Shown: positions 46,481-56,616 of the stretch, one piece after another | Layout of the letters: each line of letters opens with the position of its first letter | How positions within the stretch are numbered: position 1 is the stretch's first letter | Source: Clostridium sporogenes | GTDB taxonomy: Bacteria > Bacillota > Clostridia > Clostridiales > Clostridiaceae | NCBI RefSeq assembly: GCF_001020205.1 | Contig: NZ_CP011663.1 | Coordinates: 3,782,001-3,846,000 of the forward strand | Reading direction: 5' to 3' | DNA length: 64,000 nucleotides | Translations under genes and position numbers: made by a program | Notes under the pieces: generated by a model | What the model was told of the DNA's origin: nothing | Databases searched by the model: none | Seen by the model: the letters and a program-made list of their open reading frames with translations, nothing else

Positions 46481-46879
46481 TTATTTAACATATTCGACTG
46501 AACCTATAAATTTAAATTTATAGTCTTTATTATTTACACTCTTTACATTTCCATCATATTGAAAATTATAAAGTAAAATTCCTGCATTGTATTTTACTAT
46601 TGAAACACCATTAGTTAATTTATCATATTTTGGTACTACTATATCTTCATATGAACACCCCGAAATAAGTTTATTTATTGAAGTAACATTTTCTTCAAGA
46701 CATACTCTCTCAATACAATCATCATCAAAATCGTCTATATCAATATTAAAATCCTTTAAAAATTGAGATGGTAACCAATCTCCATCATCTGTATACACAA
46801 GATCAACATATTCTAAAAGTTCATCATCTGATTTTATGTTGCCAATCCATAAAGATACATATCCTTTTTTTTCCATCAT
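46481..46879 (-). CDS. Imm22-type immunity protein
   Basis: An acidic protein of 132 aa. The pattern KKGYVSLWIGNIKSDDELLEYV at the N-terminus, followed by DFNIDIDDFDDDCIERVC near 45-62, matches the immunity protein 22 family. The gene begins 13 bases after the stop of the full-length toxin, has AAGGAG before its ATG, and fits the toxin-then-immunity order. It likely protects the producer from the C-terminal domain of that toxin in the cytoplasm. A terminator follows. Confidence 0.82.
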   Translation of the reverse strand: MMEKKGYVSLWIGNIKSDDELLEYVDLVYTDDGDWLPSQFLKDFNIDIDDFDDDCIERVCLEENVTSINKLISGCSYEDIVVPKYDKLTNGVSIVKYNAGILLYNFQYDGNVKSVNNKDYKFKFIGSVEYVK

Positions 46880-46892
46880 TCCTCATACTCCT

Positions 46893-48599
46893 TTACTTTA
46901 ATCTGAGACCTTTTGGTAAAGAATCTACTCCACCTTTAAGTCTATAATTAGCCCAATTATTTAATCTACGTTTAAACATATCGTAATCAATTGAAGAGTC
47001 AATTATATCCAGTAATTCATTATGAGCTTTTGTAGACCCAAGTTGACCATGTTTTCCTACTGGATTTACGAATTCAACATCACTTATCGAAGTTCTTAAA
47101 TCTCTAATCTGTTCTGCACTAACTTTCCAATTCTTGAATTCAGGTGCACGTGAAACTAAGTGCCATTCATGCATTCCTCCTGGCGCACGTAACTGTCTTT
47201 CAATAGCTTTGCGTGTTGATTTATTCCTCCACATACTATCTAATTCATCTATGCTTAATGAATTAAACCAATCATTAAATTCACCACTTTTTACCGTAGG
47301 AACCTTTACTTTTTCAACAGCTTTACCCATCCCATCTGATAATTTGCCTTCAGCCCATTTAGCATATCTATCTTTACAAATCTTATCTACATCATCAAGT
47401 ATGCTTGATTCTCTAATACGAATTCTTCCATATCCTGCAACTTCAACATCTAATACTCCATTTACTCTGGAATATACTTTAGTTATAATTCTGTCCAATT
47501 GCTCTATAGACTTGTTTCCTGCTTTATTTAATATATCTTTTATTGATTTTAACGCCTGTGTTGCTCCCTGTTCTAATGTTTTAATAGTACCAGTTTCTGT
47601 TCCGGATATCAATCCTTTTACGCCCTTTGTGATTTTATCTAAGCCTTTTGTTCCAAGGAATGTTCCACCAAGATAACCTGCAGAGTAGCATATTCCTTTT
47701 TCATCTATTGCATCTGATGCATCCTGTGCTATTCCTTCTATTATTAGAGCTGGATCTTTTAAAATACTTGAAATAAGCTCATTACCTGAATCCACCTTGT
47801 TTTTTATCCAATCTGGTGCTCCACCAAAAGGTTCGCACAACACTACAACAGCACAGCTTCCTACATATTCAACAGCTCCAATTGCTAGTTGAGCTAGTCC
47901 AACTACTAAATCTGTTAATCCCTTTAATACTCCGTCAATAATATTATTAAAGGATTTATCTAAAAATCCAAAAAAGTCTCCTACCCAATCTCCTAAGCCT
48001 GTACATTTCCAATACATATTCCATGCTTTATCTCTAAAGGCATCATCTGTATTTTCAAAGGGTATAACCTTACTATTATGTATAGCATATATTTCTTGAA
48101 TCTTTTGATTTAGCTTATTTACATACTTTTCTACTATGTGGTTGATTGATTCTATTTGCCTTCCATTATATTCTTCTCTTTCAATAACATCTTTATCTGA
48201 ACTCCAGCTTCCAGAATAATTATATCCCCACCTCATCTGTTCATCAGTTATCTGATTTATAATGCCTTCCATAGATTTTATATTCCACCAAACATCATTA
48301 CGATCTACTCTTATAAGGCTTCCTCTATCAATTGGCTGAGCATATGTACCCATTTCATTTATATAATCACTTAATATTTTTCTTAAATCATTTAGCTCTT
48401 CTTTACATATACCAATATTCTTTATTAATAATTCATAATTATTCAGTAAAGAATCTATGGATTCTCCTGTACTGTTATTTATTTCTGCTTTTATACAATT
48501 TAATGAGGCTTCCATATCATTAAGAGCGCCATCATATTTAATAATATTGCTAATAATCTCTTCTATTTTTCCATAATTAATTTTTATATCTCTTTTCAT
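46893..48599 (-). CDS. T7SS polymorphic toxin with LXG/WXG-like N-terminus and His-containing tip
   Basis: A 568-aa effector. Residues 1-150 are helical with WXG/LXG-like pattern and serve secretion by type VII. Residues 190-280 include a hydrophobic stretch (KGLTDLVVGLAQLAIGAVEYVG). Residues 330-430 form a linker nearly identical to that of the orphan LHH tip at 44704-45450. The tip (about 435-568) contains GGMHEWHLVSRAPEFKNW and NPVGKHGQLGSTKAHNELL, which look like a metal-dependent nuclease centre, but I cannot name its family with certainty. The ribosome binding site is weak (AGGCG). It follows two small helical genes and precedes Imm22. Confidence 0.82.
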   Translation of the reverse strand: MKRDIKINYGKIEEIISNIIKYDGALNDMEASLNCIKAEINNSTGESIDSLLNNYELLIKNIGICKEELNDLRKILSDYINEMGTYAQPIDRGSLIRVDRNDVWWNIKSMEGIINQITDEQMRWGYNYSGSWSSDKDVIEREEYNGRQIESINHIVEKYVNKLNQKIQEIYAIHNSKVIPFENTDDAFRDKAWNMYWKCTGLGDWVGDFFGFLDKSFNNIIDGVLKGLTDLVVGLAQLAIGAVEYVGSCAVVVLCEPFGGAPDWIKNKVDSGNELISSILKDPALIIEGIAQDASDAIDEKGICYSAGYLGGTFLGTKGLDKITKGVKGLISGTETGTIKTLEQGATQALKSIKDILNKAGNKSIEQLDRIITKVYSRVNGVLDVEVAGYGRIRIRESSILDDVDKICKDRYAKWAEGKLSDGMGKAVEKVKVPTVKSGEFNDWFNSLSIDELDSMWRNKSTRKAIERQLRAPGGMHEWHLVSRAPEFKNWKVSAEQIRDLRTSISDVEFVNPVGKHGQLGSTKAHNELLDIIDSSIDYDMFKRRLNNWANYRLKGGVDSLPKGLRLK

Positions 48600-48610
48600 A
48601 ATCTTTACGC

Positions 48611-48820
48611 CTATCTAAATGTATAGCTAGAAATTTCATTACAAAAATTATTGCATTCTTTTAACATTTCATTTACAATTTCCTCTATACTTTGTTTTAT
48701 AGTATTGTTTTCTAAATCCATATCATTATAATCCTTATTTATTTCATATTCAGCATTTTCTATTGCTTTTTTGTATACCGAAGCAATGTAAACTGCTCTA
48801 TCATAAGTACATCTTGCCAT
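48611..48820 (-). CDS. Small helical T7SS effector partner (Lap-like)
   Basis: A 69-aa, all-helical, charged protein without signal peptide. It is directly upstream of the toxin gene (11 bases). Small helical proteins in this position (LXG-associated Lap/YwqH-YwqI-like) bind the toxin's N-terminal domain and guide it to the secretion channel; the role here is inferred from position and fold. GGGAG precedes the ATG. I do not identify the exact family. Confidence 0.65.
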   Translation of the reverse strand: MARCTYDRAVYIASVYKKAIENAEYEINKDYNDMDLENNTIKQSIEEIVNEMLKECNNFCNEISSYTFR

Positions 48821-48825
48821 ATTTT

Positions 48826-49137
48826 TTATACTCCCTTACTTTGTTTAATTTGCTTTGAAATTTCTTTATCCTGCTCTTTAAAAGAATCCACTGCCCCTTT
48901 TGTTTTAATATATATTTCATTTGATTTCTTCAAAATATCTTTTGCAACATCTTCACTTAAATGTTTTACAACGTCATCTATTTTATCAATAAAATCTGAA
49001 TTAAATCCTTCAAAAACACTTCTTGTTTCACAAACAAAATCACTAGAATAGGGCTCAAAATCCTCTATTGCCTTTTTCAAAATCTCTAAATGTTTTTCTA
49101 AATCTTTTACTTTTATTTTTAATTCATTTTCACTCAT
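48826..49137 (-). CDS. Small helical T7SS effector partner (YwqI/DUF5344-like)
   Basis: A 103-aa helical protein with heptad pattern (LKIKVKDLEKHLEILKKAIEDF at the N-terminus). It resembles WXG-superfamily chaperone-like partners of LXG toxins. The gene is 5 bases upstream of the 69-aa partner and 8 bases downstream of the DUF4176-like gene, making a tight effector operon. AGTAGG precedes the ATG. A WXG-like fold is inferred; no clear WXG motif is present. Confidence 0.68.
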   Translation of the reverse strand: MSENELKIKVKDLEKHLEILKKAIEDFEPYSSDFVCETRSVFEGFNSDFIDKIDDVVKHLSEDVAKDILKKSNEIYIKTKGAVDSFKEQDKEISKQIKQSKGV

Positions 49138-49145
49138 AATGTTAC

Positions 49146-49814
49146 CTACTTTTTAATTAAATTTTGAAATTCATTTCGTTCTTCTTTGGAAGCAAATCCA
49201 ATAGATTTATATTCTTTTTCTAATATTAGTTCTCGTTTCATCATATAAACAAATGCTACTTCTTGATTATTTGAATATCCACTATAAATTACCTCATCAA
49301 TTAGAGGTGACGTGAAATTAAAAAACTCTTTCATTCCTAAGTTTCCAATTGGGAAGGGCACACCTGCATATTGGAAATACACATTTGTTGATTCATTACT
49401 AATAAATCGATGTGTAATAACAAAATAAACTTCTTTTATTTCACTTTCTCTAAATATATTATTAAGATACTCCTTCTTTAAACTCACTACAGTTCCTAAG
49501 GGATAAATAGGCTCAAATAAGTCTATTAAATTAACTAGAAATAGTTTGAAATCCTTAAAGGTTAATGTTGACTCAATTTGTTGAGCTTTCAATATAACTC
49601 TTTCTTCCTCCACATGTACACTAAATTGGTAATAAATATTTAAATAATCCTTTTTCAATAATAAATTCTCATAACAATCTCTTAAGATATTAATATCTTT
49701 TTTTGCAACATTTATTAATAAAGAAATAGTATTTTTATCTTGAAACAAATTAAGATTTTTTTCTATAAATTTATTCTCCAATTCTTTCTGCAATTCTTCT
49801 TGTAAATTTTCCAT
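49146..49814 (-). CDS. DUF4176-like protein of the T7SS effector operon
   Basis: A 222-aa soluble protein. The stretch PIYPLGTVVSLKKEYLNN followed by EVYFVITHRFIS and YFQYAGVPFPIGN (about residues 98-165) resembles DUF4176, a family found in many Firmicute type VII loci. The first 100 residues are helical and charged. It heads the effector unit after the terminator that closes the core machinery operon. A GGAAAGGA-type site precedes the ATG. Function is unknown; a chaperone or adaptor role is inferred from position. Confidence 0.68.
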   Translation of the reverse strand: MENLQEELQKELENKFIEKNLNLFQDKNTISLLINVAKKDINILRDCYENLLLKKDYLNIYYQFSVHVEEERVILKAQQIESTLTFKDFKLFLVNLIDLFEPIYPLGTVVSLKKEYLNNIFRESEIKEVYFVITHRFISNESTNVYFQYAGVPFPIGNLGMKEFFNFTSPLIDEVIYSGYSNNQEVAFVYMMKRELILEKEYKSIGFASKEERNEFQNLIKK

Positions 49815-49982
49815 AATGTATTCCTTTCCCCAATATATATATATTTATTTATAATTTTAACATTATTTTCAGTATTTTTACATATTTTTTTACATAAACT
49901 TAAATAATATTGTGTATATTATTAAGATACTAAGTCATACCTAATCTTAATAAATTCATAAATTATATAATTTTAGATTAAA

Positions 49983-50008
49983 AAAAGGAACAAATTTTTG
50001 TTCCTTTT
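49983..50008 (-). terminator. Terminator closing the T7SS core operon after esaA
   Basis: The arms AAAAGGAAC and GTTCCTTTT pair perfectly around an 8-base loop, and a U-run follows on minus. It lies 13 bases past the esaA stop. It separates the machinery genes from the effector genes. Confidence 0.88.
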
Positions 50009-50020
50009 CTTAGTTCTTAG

Positions 50021-52249
50021 TTAATGTTTACTTTTCTTTTTTGAAAGCTTAGAACATACCAAACTTCCACTCATAATAGCTAATAATGCACCCATACAAA
50101 TCATTACATATCTGTTGTAATCTGTACTTATTTTTACATTTTTTTTAGATAAATGGGTGGATTCAGTATTAACTGGATTGACCATAAATTGATATGTAGC
50201 AGTATTTTCTGTTTTTCCTAATCTTGAATAAGGTAATGTATTAATATAATTATATAAAAGTGATTCATTTTGACTACTTGTTTTATTTCTACTACTTTTA
50301 GCAGTTTTAAGCCCATTTTCCAGTTTTTTATCAGATAATTTCTTATATTTATAGATATCCTTTTGTAACAAATCAACATGTTTATTTGCACTATCATATG
50401 ATTTATCAACAAAAGTCTTATATTCTGAATCCCTTTTATTTATCTTTGATTCAATATCTCTACTATTTGAAATATAATAATTAACAAATTGTTCTATTTT
50501 ATCTTTTTTTATATAGTTTAATGGATTATATATTCCCATATTTTCTACAAACAAAGTACTGCTTTCTTTATCTGAATCATATTGTTCAATTAGTTTTTCC
50601 TTATGGTTAGATTGTAATTTTGCTAAAGGATCTAAATCATTTTCCACAGTATTATTAATATTATTCATATCTACGCTTGTTATATTTTTTACTTCCTCTT
50701 TTGCATTATCAAAATTATAATTATATTTCTTGAATGCTTCGTTTGCCTCAATAATATCTTTTGTATCAATTTTACTAGGAAAGTTGTCACTATAATTTTT
50801 TAACTTTGTATGTAAATATGTAAATAAATTACTCGTATCTGTCTTAGTAGCTTGTACGAACTTATTCTTAATCATACCTTCATCTGACAAAGAGTTTTCA
50901 TCCTCAATATTATTTCTAGTATAGTTATAATATTTTTCTAGATTAGTAATATTGGTTAAATTATTTACACTACTATATATTTGAATCGCAGATTTGATAT
51001 TTCCATCTGTAGTACTATCTAAAAATATCTGTTTTAATATCTGTTCTTTAGTCTTTCCTGAACCACTATATTCTATGGATTTATCAGCAATATAACGTTC
51101 TAATTTAGCTCTAGCAATATACCCCTTATTATTTTTTATAATCTGTTCATATACCTTTTGTATAGAAGACAAATTATTAATATTAATATTTTTAATTGAA
51201 TTAGTTATGTCATTACTAACGCTTTCATATTTATTTGAGTTAGCTAATAAAGTATTATGGTCTTCTACTGATTTTACAAATACTTTAGATGCATTTAGTA
51301 AACTATCTCCTGAAATATCATTTTTATTCTCAAGCCCACTAAGTGAATTAAGAATGCTGGTCTTAGATTCTTCCAGTTTTGTATTATAATCTTTAATAGA
51401 ATTAGTTGTATTCTCTAATTCATAATTATTAGTATCTCCATCTCTTAGTATTGGAATAGAATTTATACTAATGCCTAGTTTTTCTAAATTTTCATCCATT
51501 TTAGTAGAACTATCTTTTATTGAATTTAACTCTTTTTCTGATTCACTTAGATATCCTTTATAAGTCAAATCAATAGTATTAATTAATTCCTTATTCTTTT
51601 CAAAATCTTTTATTACATTTAAAGTTGTTATATTATTTGCCAATCTTTTAACTTCCGTAATATTTATACTTTCTATCAAATCAATATTTGATATGGCCAT
51701 TAAAACTTCTTTATCTTTGGAATCATTTGACAATACTTTAATTGCCTGATTTTGACCTTTATGGAGCTCATTAAAAACAGAATACAAATAAACATAACCT
51801 AAGTCCTCATTTAAAGATTTGTTAATGCTTGACACATTAATAATTGCTTTATCTTTAGCAACATCTGATAGATTCTCACTCATCTCATATTTGATTAAAC
51901 TTTTTCGGGGCTTCGCATTTATTGTAGCTACATTTCTAGAAAAATCAGAAGGCATGACTATATAAGCAGCATATCTTCCCTCTGAAATCCCATTTTTAGC
52001 ATCATCTAGCCCTGTTATAACAATATTTTGATGCTGTGCGGATATTAATTCCTTAGCAAAGTTTCTATGTTTTCCTCTATACTTTACACCTTCATCTAAA
52101 TTAACTACTGCAATTTTTGTTGTGTTATAGAGACTTCCCTCTACATCTTTGATTTTTCGATCTGTTAAGTAACTCCCAATTAATACCCCTATGGCTAAAA
52201 GAAAAGTTGAAAATGCAATACTAAAAATTACTTTATGTATTTTTTTCAT
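50021..52249 (-). CDS. esaA: Type VII secretion protein EsaA (YueB-like)
   Basis: A 742-aa membrane protein of the EsaA/YueB family, an outward-projecting component of the type VIIb translocon. An N-terminal transmembrane segment (about 4-25) is followed by TKIAVVNLDEGVKYRGKHRNFA (about 44-65), typical of the family. A very long helical extracytoplasmic region follows (about 90-690), and a second transmembrane segment (about 707-728) ends in a Lys-rich tail. The ATG at 52249 has GGGAGG just upstream and lies 14 bases after the essC stop; an ATG eight codons earlier would overlap essC and lacks a site. Confidence 0.9.
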   Translation of the reverse strand: MKKIHKVIFSIAFSTFLLAIGVLIGSYLTDRKIKDVEGSLYNTTKIAVVNLDEGVKYRGKHRNFAKELISAQHQNIVITGLDDAKNGISEGRYAAYIVMPSDFSRNVATINAKPRKSLIKYEMSENLSDVAKDKAIINVSSINKSLNEDLGYVYLYSVFNELHKGQNQAIKVLSNDSKDKEVLMAISNIDLIESINITEVKRLANNITTLNVIKDFEKNKELINTIDLTYKGYLSESEKELNSIKDSSTKMDENLEKLGISINSIPILRDGDTNNYELENTTNSIKDYNTKLEESKTSILNSLSGLENKNDISGDSLLNASKVFVKSVEDHNTLLANSNKYESVSNDITNSIKNININNLSSIQKVYEQIIKNNKGYIARAKLERYIADKSIEYSGSGKTKEQILKQIFLDSTTDGNIKSAIQIYSSVNNLTNITNLEKYYNYTRNNIEDENSLSDEGMIKNKFVQATKTDTSNLFTYLHTKLKNYSDNFPSKIDTKDIIEANEAFKKYNYNFDNAKEEVKNITSVDMNNINNTVENDLDPLAKLQSNHKEKLIEQYDSDKESSTLFVENMGIYNPLNYIKKDKIEQFVNYYISNSRDIESKINKRDSEYKTFVDKSYDSANKHVDLLQKDIYKYKKLSDKKLENGLKTAKSSRNKTSSQNESLLYNYINTLPYSRLGKTENTATYQFMVNPVNTESTHLSKKNVKISTDYNRYVMICMGALLAIMSGSLVCSKLSKKKSKH

Positions 52250-52262
52250 ACTATTTCCTCCC

Positions 52263-55200
52263 TTAGAATCCAATATATTTTGGGATCTTAACTTTCCTCA
52301 TATTGCCATTATTAAATAATACTCCATAGCTAAAGGCTGGTACATCTCTCATACTACTTAGTGGGAATAGATTAACTGTACCTTGGCTACCGAGAACAGC
52401 ACCATAAGTAGTATTTTTAAAGTATTTAGTCAGATCATCAAATCCTTTTAATTTTGTAGATTGTACTGTTGCTATAATTTTAATACTTACAGTAGTTGCA
52501 TCATTTAATACATTAAATATGCTTGAAAAATTCTTAATACGTTCAATAAAAATATCAGCATCATCAATATAAACACTCCAAGCTGGTAAAGAGGAATAAT
52601 ACTCTTTTGGAGAAGTAATTGTATTTTCTTCAAGAGCCTTTGTTAAACCATTTTTACGATTTTGTATTTCATTAACTAAGTCTTCAATAAATGTTTTTAC
52701 TTCATCCTCTGTCTCTATATACCTTACTTTATCAGAATTTTTATATTTATATAGATCCAAGCTACTAGAATCAAATAAATATGCAGGACCTTTTCCTTGA
52801 TTCATAATAATTTCTAATAAATTTGTCTTTCCTGATTTAACAGGACCAATAATAACATACGGTGAACCCGTAATATCTGCACTTACTAAACGTACATCCT
52901 CAAGACTCAATCCTACTAAATCCTCTGTACTTCCCTCAAAACCATAATTTGAAAAATCTTTTGTAGTAAATATTTCTGGAAGTATTGGAATTCCAAAAAC
53001 TTTTTCACCTGTATATTTGCTATTCATATCATGAATAATAGCTTTTAGATTCTTCATATATTCCACATCATCTTCAAACTCTACAGGAGAATACACCTGC
53101 ATCATGCTAACAATTTTGTTTTTCACTAGTGCCCTACCCTTTTTCTCATTTAATTTGTATGGACTTCTTCCTAATAAACTTATTACATCACCATCATCAA
53201 ATAAATACTGTACTATCTTTTTCTTAAAGTTATTCAATGTTGCGAATCTAACAGCATTCATTCTAGTCGCACTAATAATTGTATAAATACCTAATCCAAA
53301 ACCGTCTCGAGTCATTTTCATAATGAAATCTTCAAATTCCATTGAAATTTCTTTAACAACATCAAAGTTATCAATGAAGATTACAATAGCTTTCATCTTA
53401 TCTTCTGGATGCATTTTATTGTACATATCATAATTTTGTGCCATCTTCTGTCCAAATAATTGTTTTCTTCTTTTGATTTCTTTTTCTATTAATGATTTAA
53501 ATTTTTTTAATTTCTCATCACTATCAAATGTCATATAATCTGCTGTATGAGGTAACCCTTTATATGGTATTAATGAAGAATTACCGAAATCTAAAATATA
53601 GAAGTTCAAGTATTTTGGATTATTTTTAATTGCTAAAGAAGTAATTATAGTTCCAAGTGTAAAGGATTTTCCGAATCCACTTGATGAGAATACAGCAAGA
53701 TTTCCATCCTGTACAAAGTTAACATAGTAATCTTCTTGGGCTTGGGATTCTGGAATATCCATTAAACCAACTGCAGCATTTAAATCAATTTCTTCCACTA
53801 AAGATAAATCCGTTACTTCTTTGATATATGGTGAAATAATCTTATCTTCTAATGACGGTAGCCAAGGTTTTGTGATTTCTAAATGATCTATTCCATCATA
53901 TAAATCATGAATATGATTAACAATAGCATCTAGTTGAGAAACCATTGAATAATTTTCTGATTCTCCTTCACTTAAATCTTGATTAATTAATTCACATTGA
54001 CCAAGTAAATTAATTTTATAGATTCTATTATCAATTTTTTCACTTTCTTCCTCTTCATTATATGTAGCACCACTCCATGCTGATTGGAACAATTCATATA
54101 TTTCATTATTTCCAACTTGGAGATAAGCTCTACCTGGCAAAGTAATAAACGATGCATCTGGTGTTTTAATGATTTCTTTACTATCTGATGCATCTTGTAC
54201 TTTTAATGCTAGTTTAAACTTGGAGTTAGACCAAATTTGATCATCTACAACTCCAGTAGGTTTTTGTGTAGCTAAAATAAGATGTACTCCTAAAGTACGT
54301 CCAATACGTGCTACTGATACTAATTCAGTCATAAATTCAGGTTGTTCTTTTTTTAACTCAGCAAATTCATCTGAAATAATAAACAAATGAGGTAGCGGTT
54401 CTTTTGCTTTTCCTTGTTTAAAAAGTTTGTTGTATTTATTAATATTGTTTACTTCATATTTATTAAATATTTTTTGACGTCGTGCTAATTCACTCTTTAT
54501 TGATGCTAAAGCTCTCATACTTTCAGCACCATCTAGGTTTGTAATTGTTCCTAATAAATGTGGTAACTTCTTAAATAAATTAGCCATTCCTCCCCCTTTA
54601 TAGTCAATTAATAGGAAACCAACTTCATAAGGACTAAAATTTACTGCTAGTGATAATATGTATGACTGTATAATCTCAGATTTACCAGAACCTGTTGTTC
54701 CTGCTACTAATCCATGTGGTCCATGAGCTTTTTCATGAAGGTTTAATTCAACATAATCATCTTTAGCTCTTACTCCAATAGGAACTGCTAAGGATTTATG
54801 TGAATCTCCTTTAGCCCATCGCTCTTTAATATTTAGTTCTTCTGGTCTTTTTACTTTATACATATCAAAGAAAGTAATACTTTCTGGAATATGAGCTGTC
54901 ACTCCTTGAAAATGCTTAATTGAACATAGATTTCTAGCCATAGTTTCCAAATTAATATCATTTAATTGAGATTCTTCCATTCGCTTATTTACTTCTGTTC
55001 CTTCATTTAATAATAATGTTGCTGTTTCAGAGTCTTCCATCAATAATACTGTCTTAATATTTTCTGGAAGATTTCCTCTCTTTTGAGCAGTATAAATAAG
55101 AGAAAATCCTAAATCTGTAGAAGGTTCCTGTAGATGTTCCATAATTGAATGATTCATAATTAAATGATAATCGTCCACAACCACTATAAAATGAGGATAA

Positions 55201-56615
55201 TAACTCATTTCTCTCTTATTTTCATCTCTTTTTATTTTTCTATCTTTTAAAATCTGATGAAGACTTCCTAAAACTTGGTCACGAACACGTTCATTATTAA
55301 TATTACCAGTCAAGTTAATCGCATGAATTTTTACATGTGGATACCATTTAATATAGTCAAAATCTTTAATATATTTCTCGTTATACAACATTACAATTTG
55401 CACATCATGATAGCTTTGAAAAAATGTAATTTGTGCAAGAATGTTCTTAATTTGTTGATGTACTTCCTTTTTCTCACCAACAATACCTAAATGTGCTTTC
55501 TTAAGATCTACTAAAACAGGTTTATTATCAATGTATTGATATTCGCTATAAATTTCTTTTGCTTCTTCTAGTAAATCATCTTTTTCAATCTCTAAAGCAT
55601 CATAATCTAAAACTACTTGATACTCACTACTATCCTTAGCTCTTCCAACACAAACTGCTAAAAAATCATCATCATTAACATCTCTTTCATATATTCTAGG
55701 ATTATAGTGATTTACCATATCTTCAATTAGATGAATATCTGGATTATTGTAATTCAAAGCATCAATTTCGTTCTGTCTATAGCTATTTAGCTTTTTTCTC
55801 ATATCTAATAAATAATTCTCATACATTTTTTTTCTCTTTAAATTGTTTTCCTTTAACTCTTTATTTTCAGAAAAAAATGTAGTTACAGAAAATATTAATG
55901 TTATTAGAGTACCAGCTAAACTTACTAATACAAATATACCTCTTCTCATAAAAATTGACATTAATACAACCACACAAGCCATACTTAATGGTGGAATAAT
56001 AACTTTCGCTAAACTCCCTTTTTTCCTAGAAATTTTGGCAGGAGGTTTTAAAATTGTAATTTTATCATTTTTAACCTTTTTAATAACCCTAGGAGATCTT
56101 TTATATTCAGGAAAACCTTCAAAATAAATAGTATTTAAATTCCTAAGAGCAAGATTACAACGATACTTTTCTTCACTTCCTGTAATGGATACATAATCTC
56201 TATATACGGTAAATAATACTTCTTTGATTAAAATGGAATCTCCAATTTTATATGGTATAGTTTTATCAGTTTTCTTCACACCATTAACATATACAGGATA
56301 TAAATCATCATTGATTAATTTATCTTTATCTAAAACAAATTTAGCATTTATAGTAAGCTCAATATCACAATTTTTTTCACCAATCAAAACATAACTATTT
56401 CCACAATCATATTCCTTGTGAACTTGATCTAATATTAAGTATTGGGTATTATCAAACCAAAATAAAGTATTTAATTTAACTGATTCCTGCTTTTCTTTAC
56501 CTATAAAAGTTACTTTTTCATCCTCTGATACAATTTTTAATTCCCTTAGTTCTAATACAGATGTAAGAGGATATTCAATATAACTACTATCATTAAAAAT
56601 GAATACTCTTCTCAT
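52263..56615 (-). CDS. essC: Type VII secretion ATPase EssC (FtsK/SpoIIIE family)
   Basis: The motor of the type VIIb system, 1450 aa. N-terminal FHA-like domains (about 1-185) are followed by two transmembrane segments (about 215-260). Three FtsK/SpoIIIE ATPase domains follow, with P-loops at about 636-643 (GTTGSGKSE), 975-982 (SSGFGKS) and 1253-1260 (GPVKSGKTN). D1 has a Walker B-type LFIISDEFAEL near 750. D3 is more degenerate, as usual. The C-terminus selects substrates in related systems. GGGGGAG overlaps the end of essB. The gene is full length with no lesion. Confidence 0.96.
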   Translation of the reverse strand: MRRVFIFNDSSYIEYPLTSVLELRELKIVSEDEKVTFIGKEKQESVKLNTLFWFDNTQYLILDQVHKEYDCGNSYVLIGEKNCDIELTINAKFVLDKDKLINDDLYPVYVNGVKKTDKTIPYKIGDSILIKEVLFTVYRDYVSITGSEEKYRCNLALRNLNTIYFEGFPEYKRSPRVIKKVKNDKITILKPPAKISRKKGSLAKVIIPPLSMACVVVLMSIFMRRGIFVLVSLAGTLITLIFSVTTFFSENKELKENNLKRKKMYENYLLDMRKKLNSYRQNEIDALNYNNPDIHLIEDMVNHYNPRIYERDVNDDDFLAVCVGRAKDSSEYQVVLDYDALEIEKDDLLEEAKEIYSEYQYIDNKPVLVDLKKAHLGIVGEKKEVHQQIKNILAQITFFQSYHDVQIVMLYNEKYIKDFDYIKWYPHVKIHAINLTGNINNERVRDQVLGSLHQILKDRKIKRDENKREMSYYPHFIVVVDDYHLIMNHSIMEHLQEPSTDLGFSLIYTAQKRGNLPENIKTVLLMEDSETATLLLNEGTEVNKRMEESQLNDINLETMARNLCSIKHFQGVTAHIPESITFFDMYKVKRPEELNIKERWAKGDSHKSLAVPIGVRAKDDYVELNLHEKAHGPHGLVAGTTGSGKSEIIQSYILSLAVNFSPYEVGFLLIDYKGGGMANLFKKLPHLLGTITNLDGAESMRALASIKSELARRQKIFNKYEVNNINKYNKLFKQGKAKEPLPHLFIISDEFAELKKEQPEFMTELVSVARIGRTLGVHLILATQKPTGVVDDQIWSNSKFKLALKVQDASDSKEIIKTPDASFITLPGRAYLQVGNNEIYELFQSAWSGATYNEEEESEKIDNRIYKINLLGQCELINQDLSEGESENYSMVSQLDAIVNHIHDLYDGIDHLEITKPWLPSLEDKIISPYIKEVTDLSLVEEIDLNAAVGLMDIPESQAQEDYYVNFVQDGNLAVFSSSGFGKSFTLGTIITSLAIKNNPKYLNFYILDFGNSSLIPYKGLPHTADYMTFDSDEKLKKFKSLIEKEIKRRKQLFGQKMAQNYDMYNKMHPEDKMKAIVIFIDNFDVVKEISMEFEDFIMKMTRDGFGLGIYTIISATRMNAVRFATLNNFKKKIVQYLFDDGDVISLLGRSPYKLNEKKGRALVKNKIVSMMQVYSPVEFEDDVEYMKNLKAIIHDMNSKYTGEKVFGIPILPEIFTTKDFSNYGFEGSTEDLVGLSLEDVRLVSADITGSPYVIIGPVKSGKTNLLEIIMNQGKGPAYLFDSSSLDLYKYKNSDKVRYIETEDEVKTFIEDLVNEIQNRKNGLTKALEENTITSPKEYYSSLPAWSVYIDDADIFIERIKNFSSIFNVLNDATTVSIKIIATVQSTKLKGFDDLTKYFKNTTYGAVLGSQGTVNLFPLSSMRDVPAFSYGVLFNNGNMRKVKIPKYIGF

Positions 56616-56616
56616 T

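Noticed and set aside
42974..46879. A complete set of several independent toxin-immunity operons
   Set aside because: Only the 46481-48599 pair is intact. The other modules lack N-terminal secretion domains and carry stops, so they are annotated as orphan fragments; only the SUKH gene among them is intact.
50218..50412. Minus-strand ORF inside esaA in another frame
   Set aside because: It overlaps the C-terminal part of esaA fully and has no supporting ribosome binding site.
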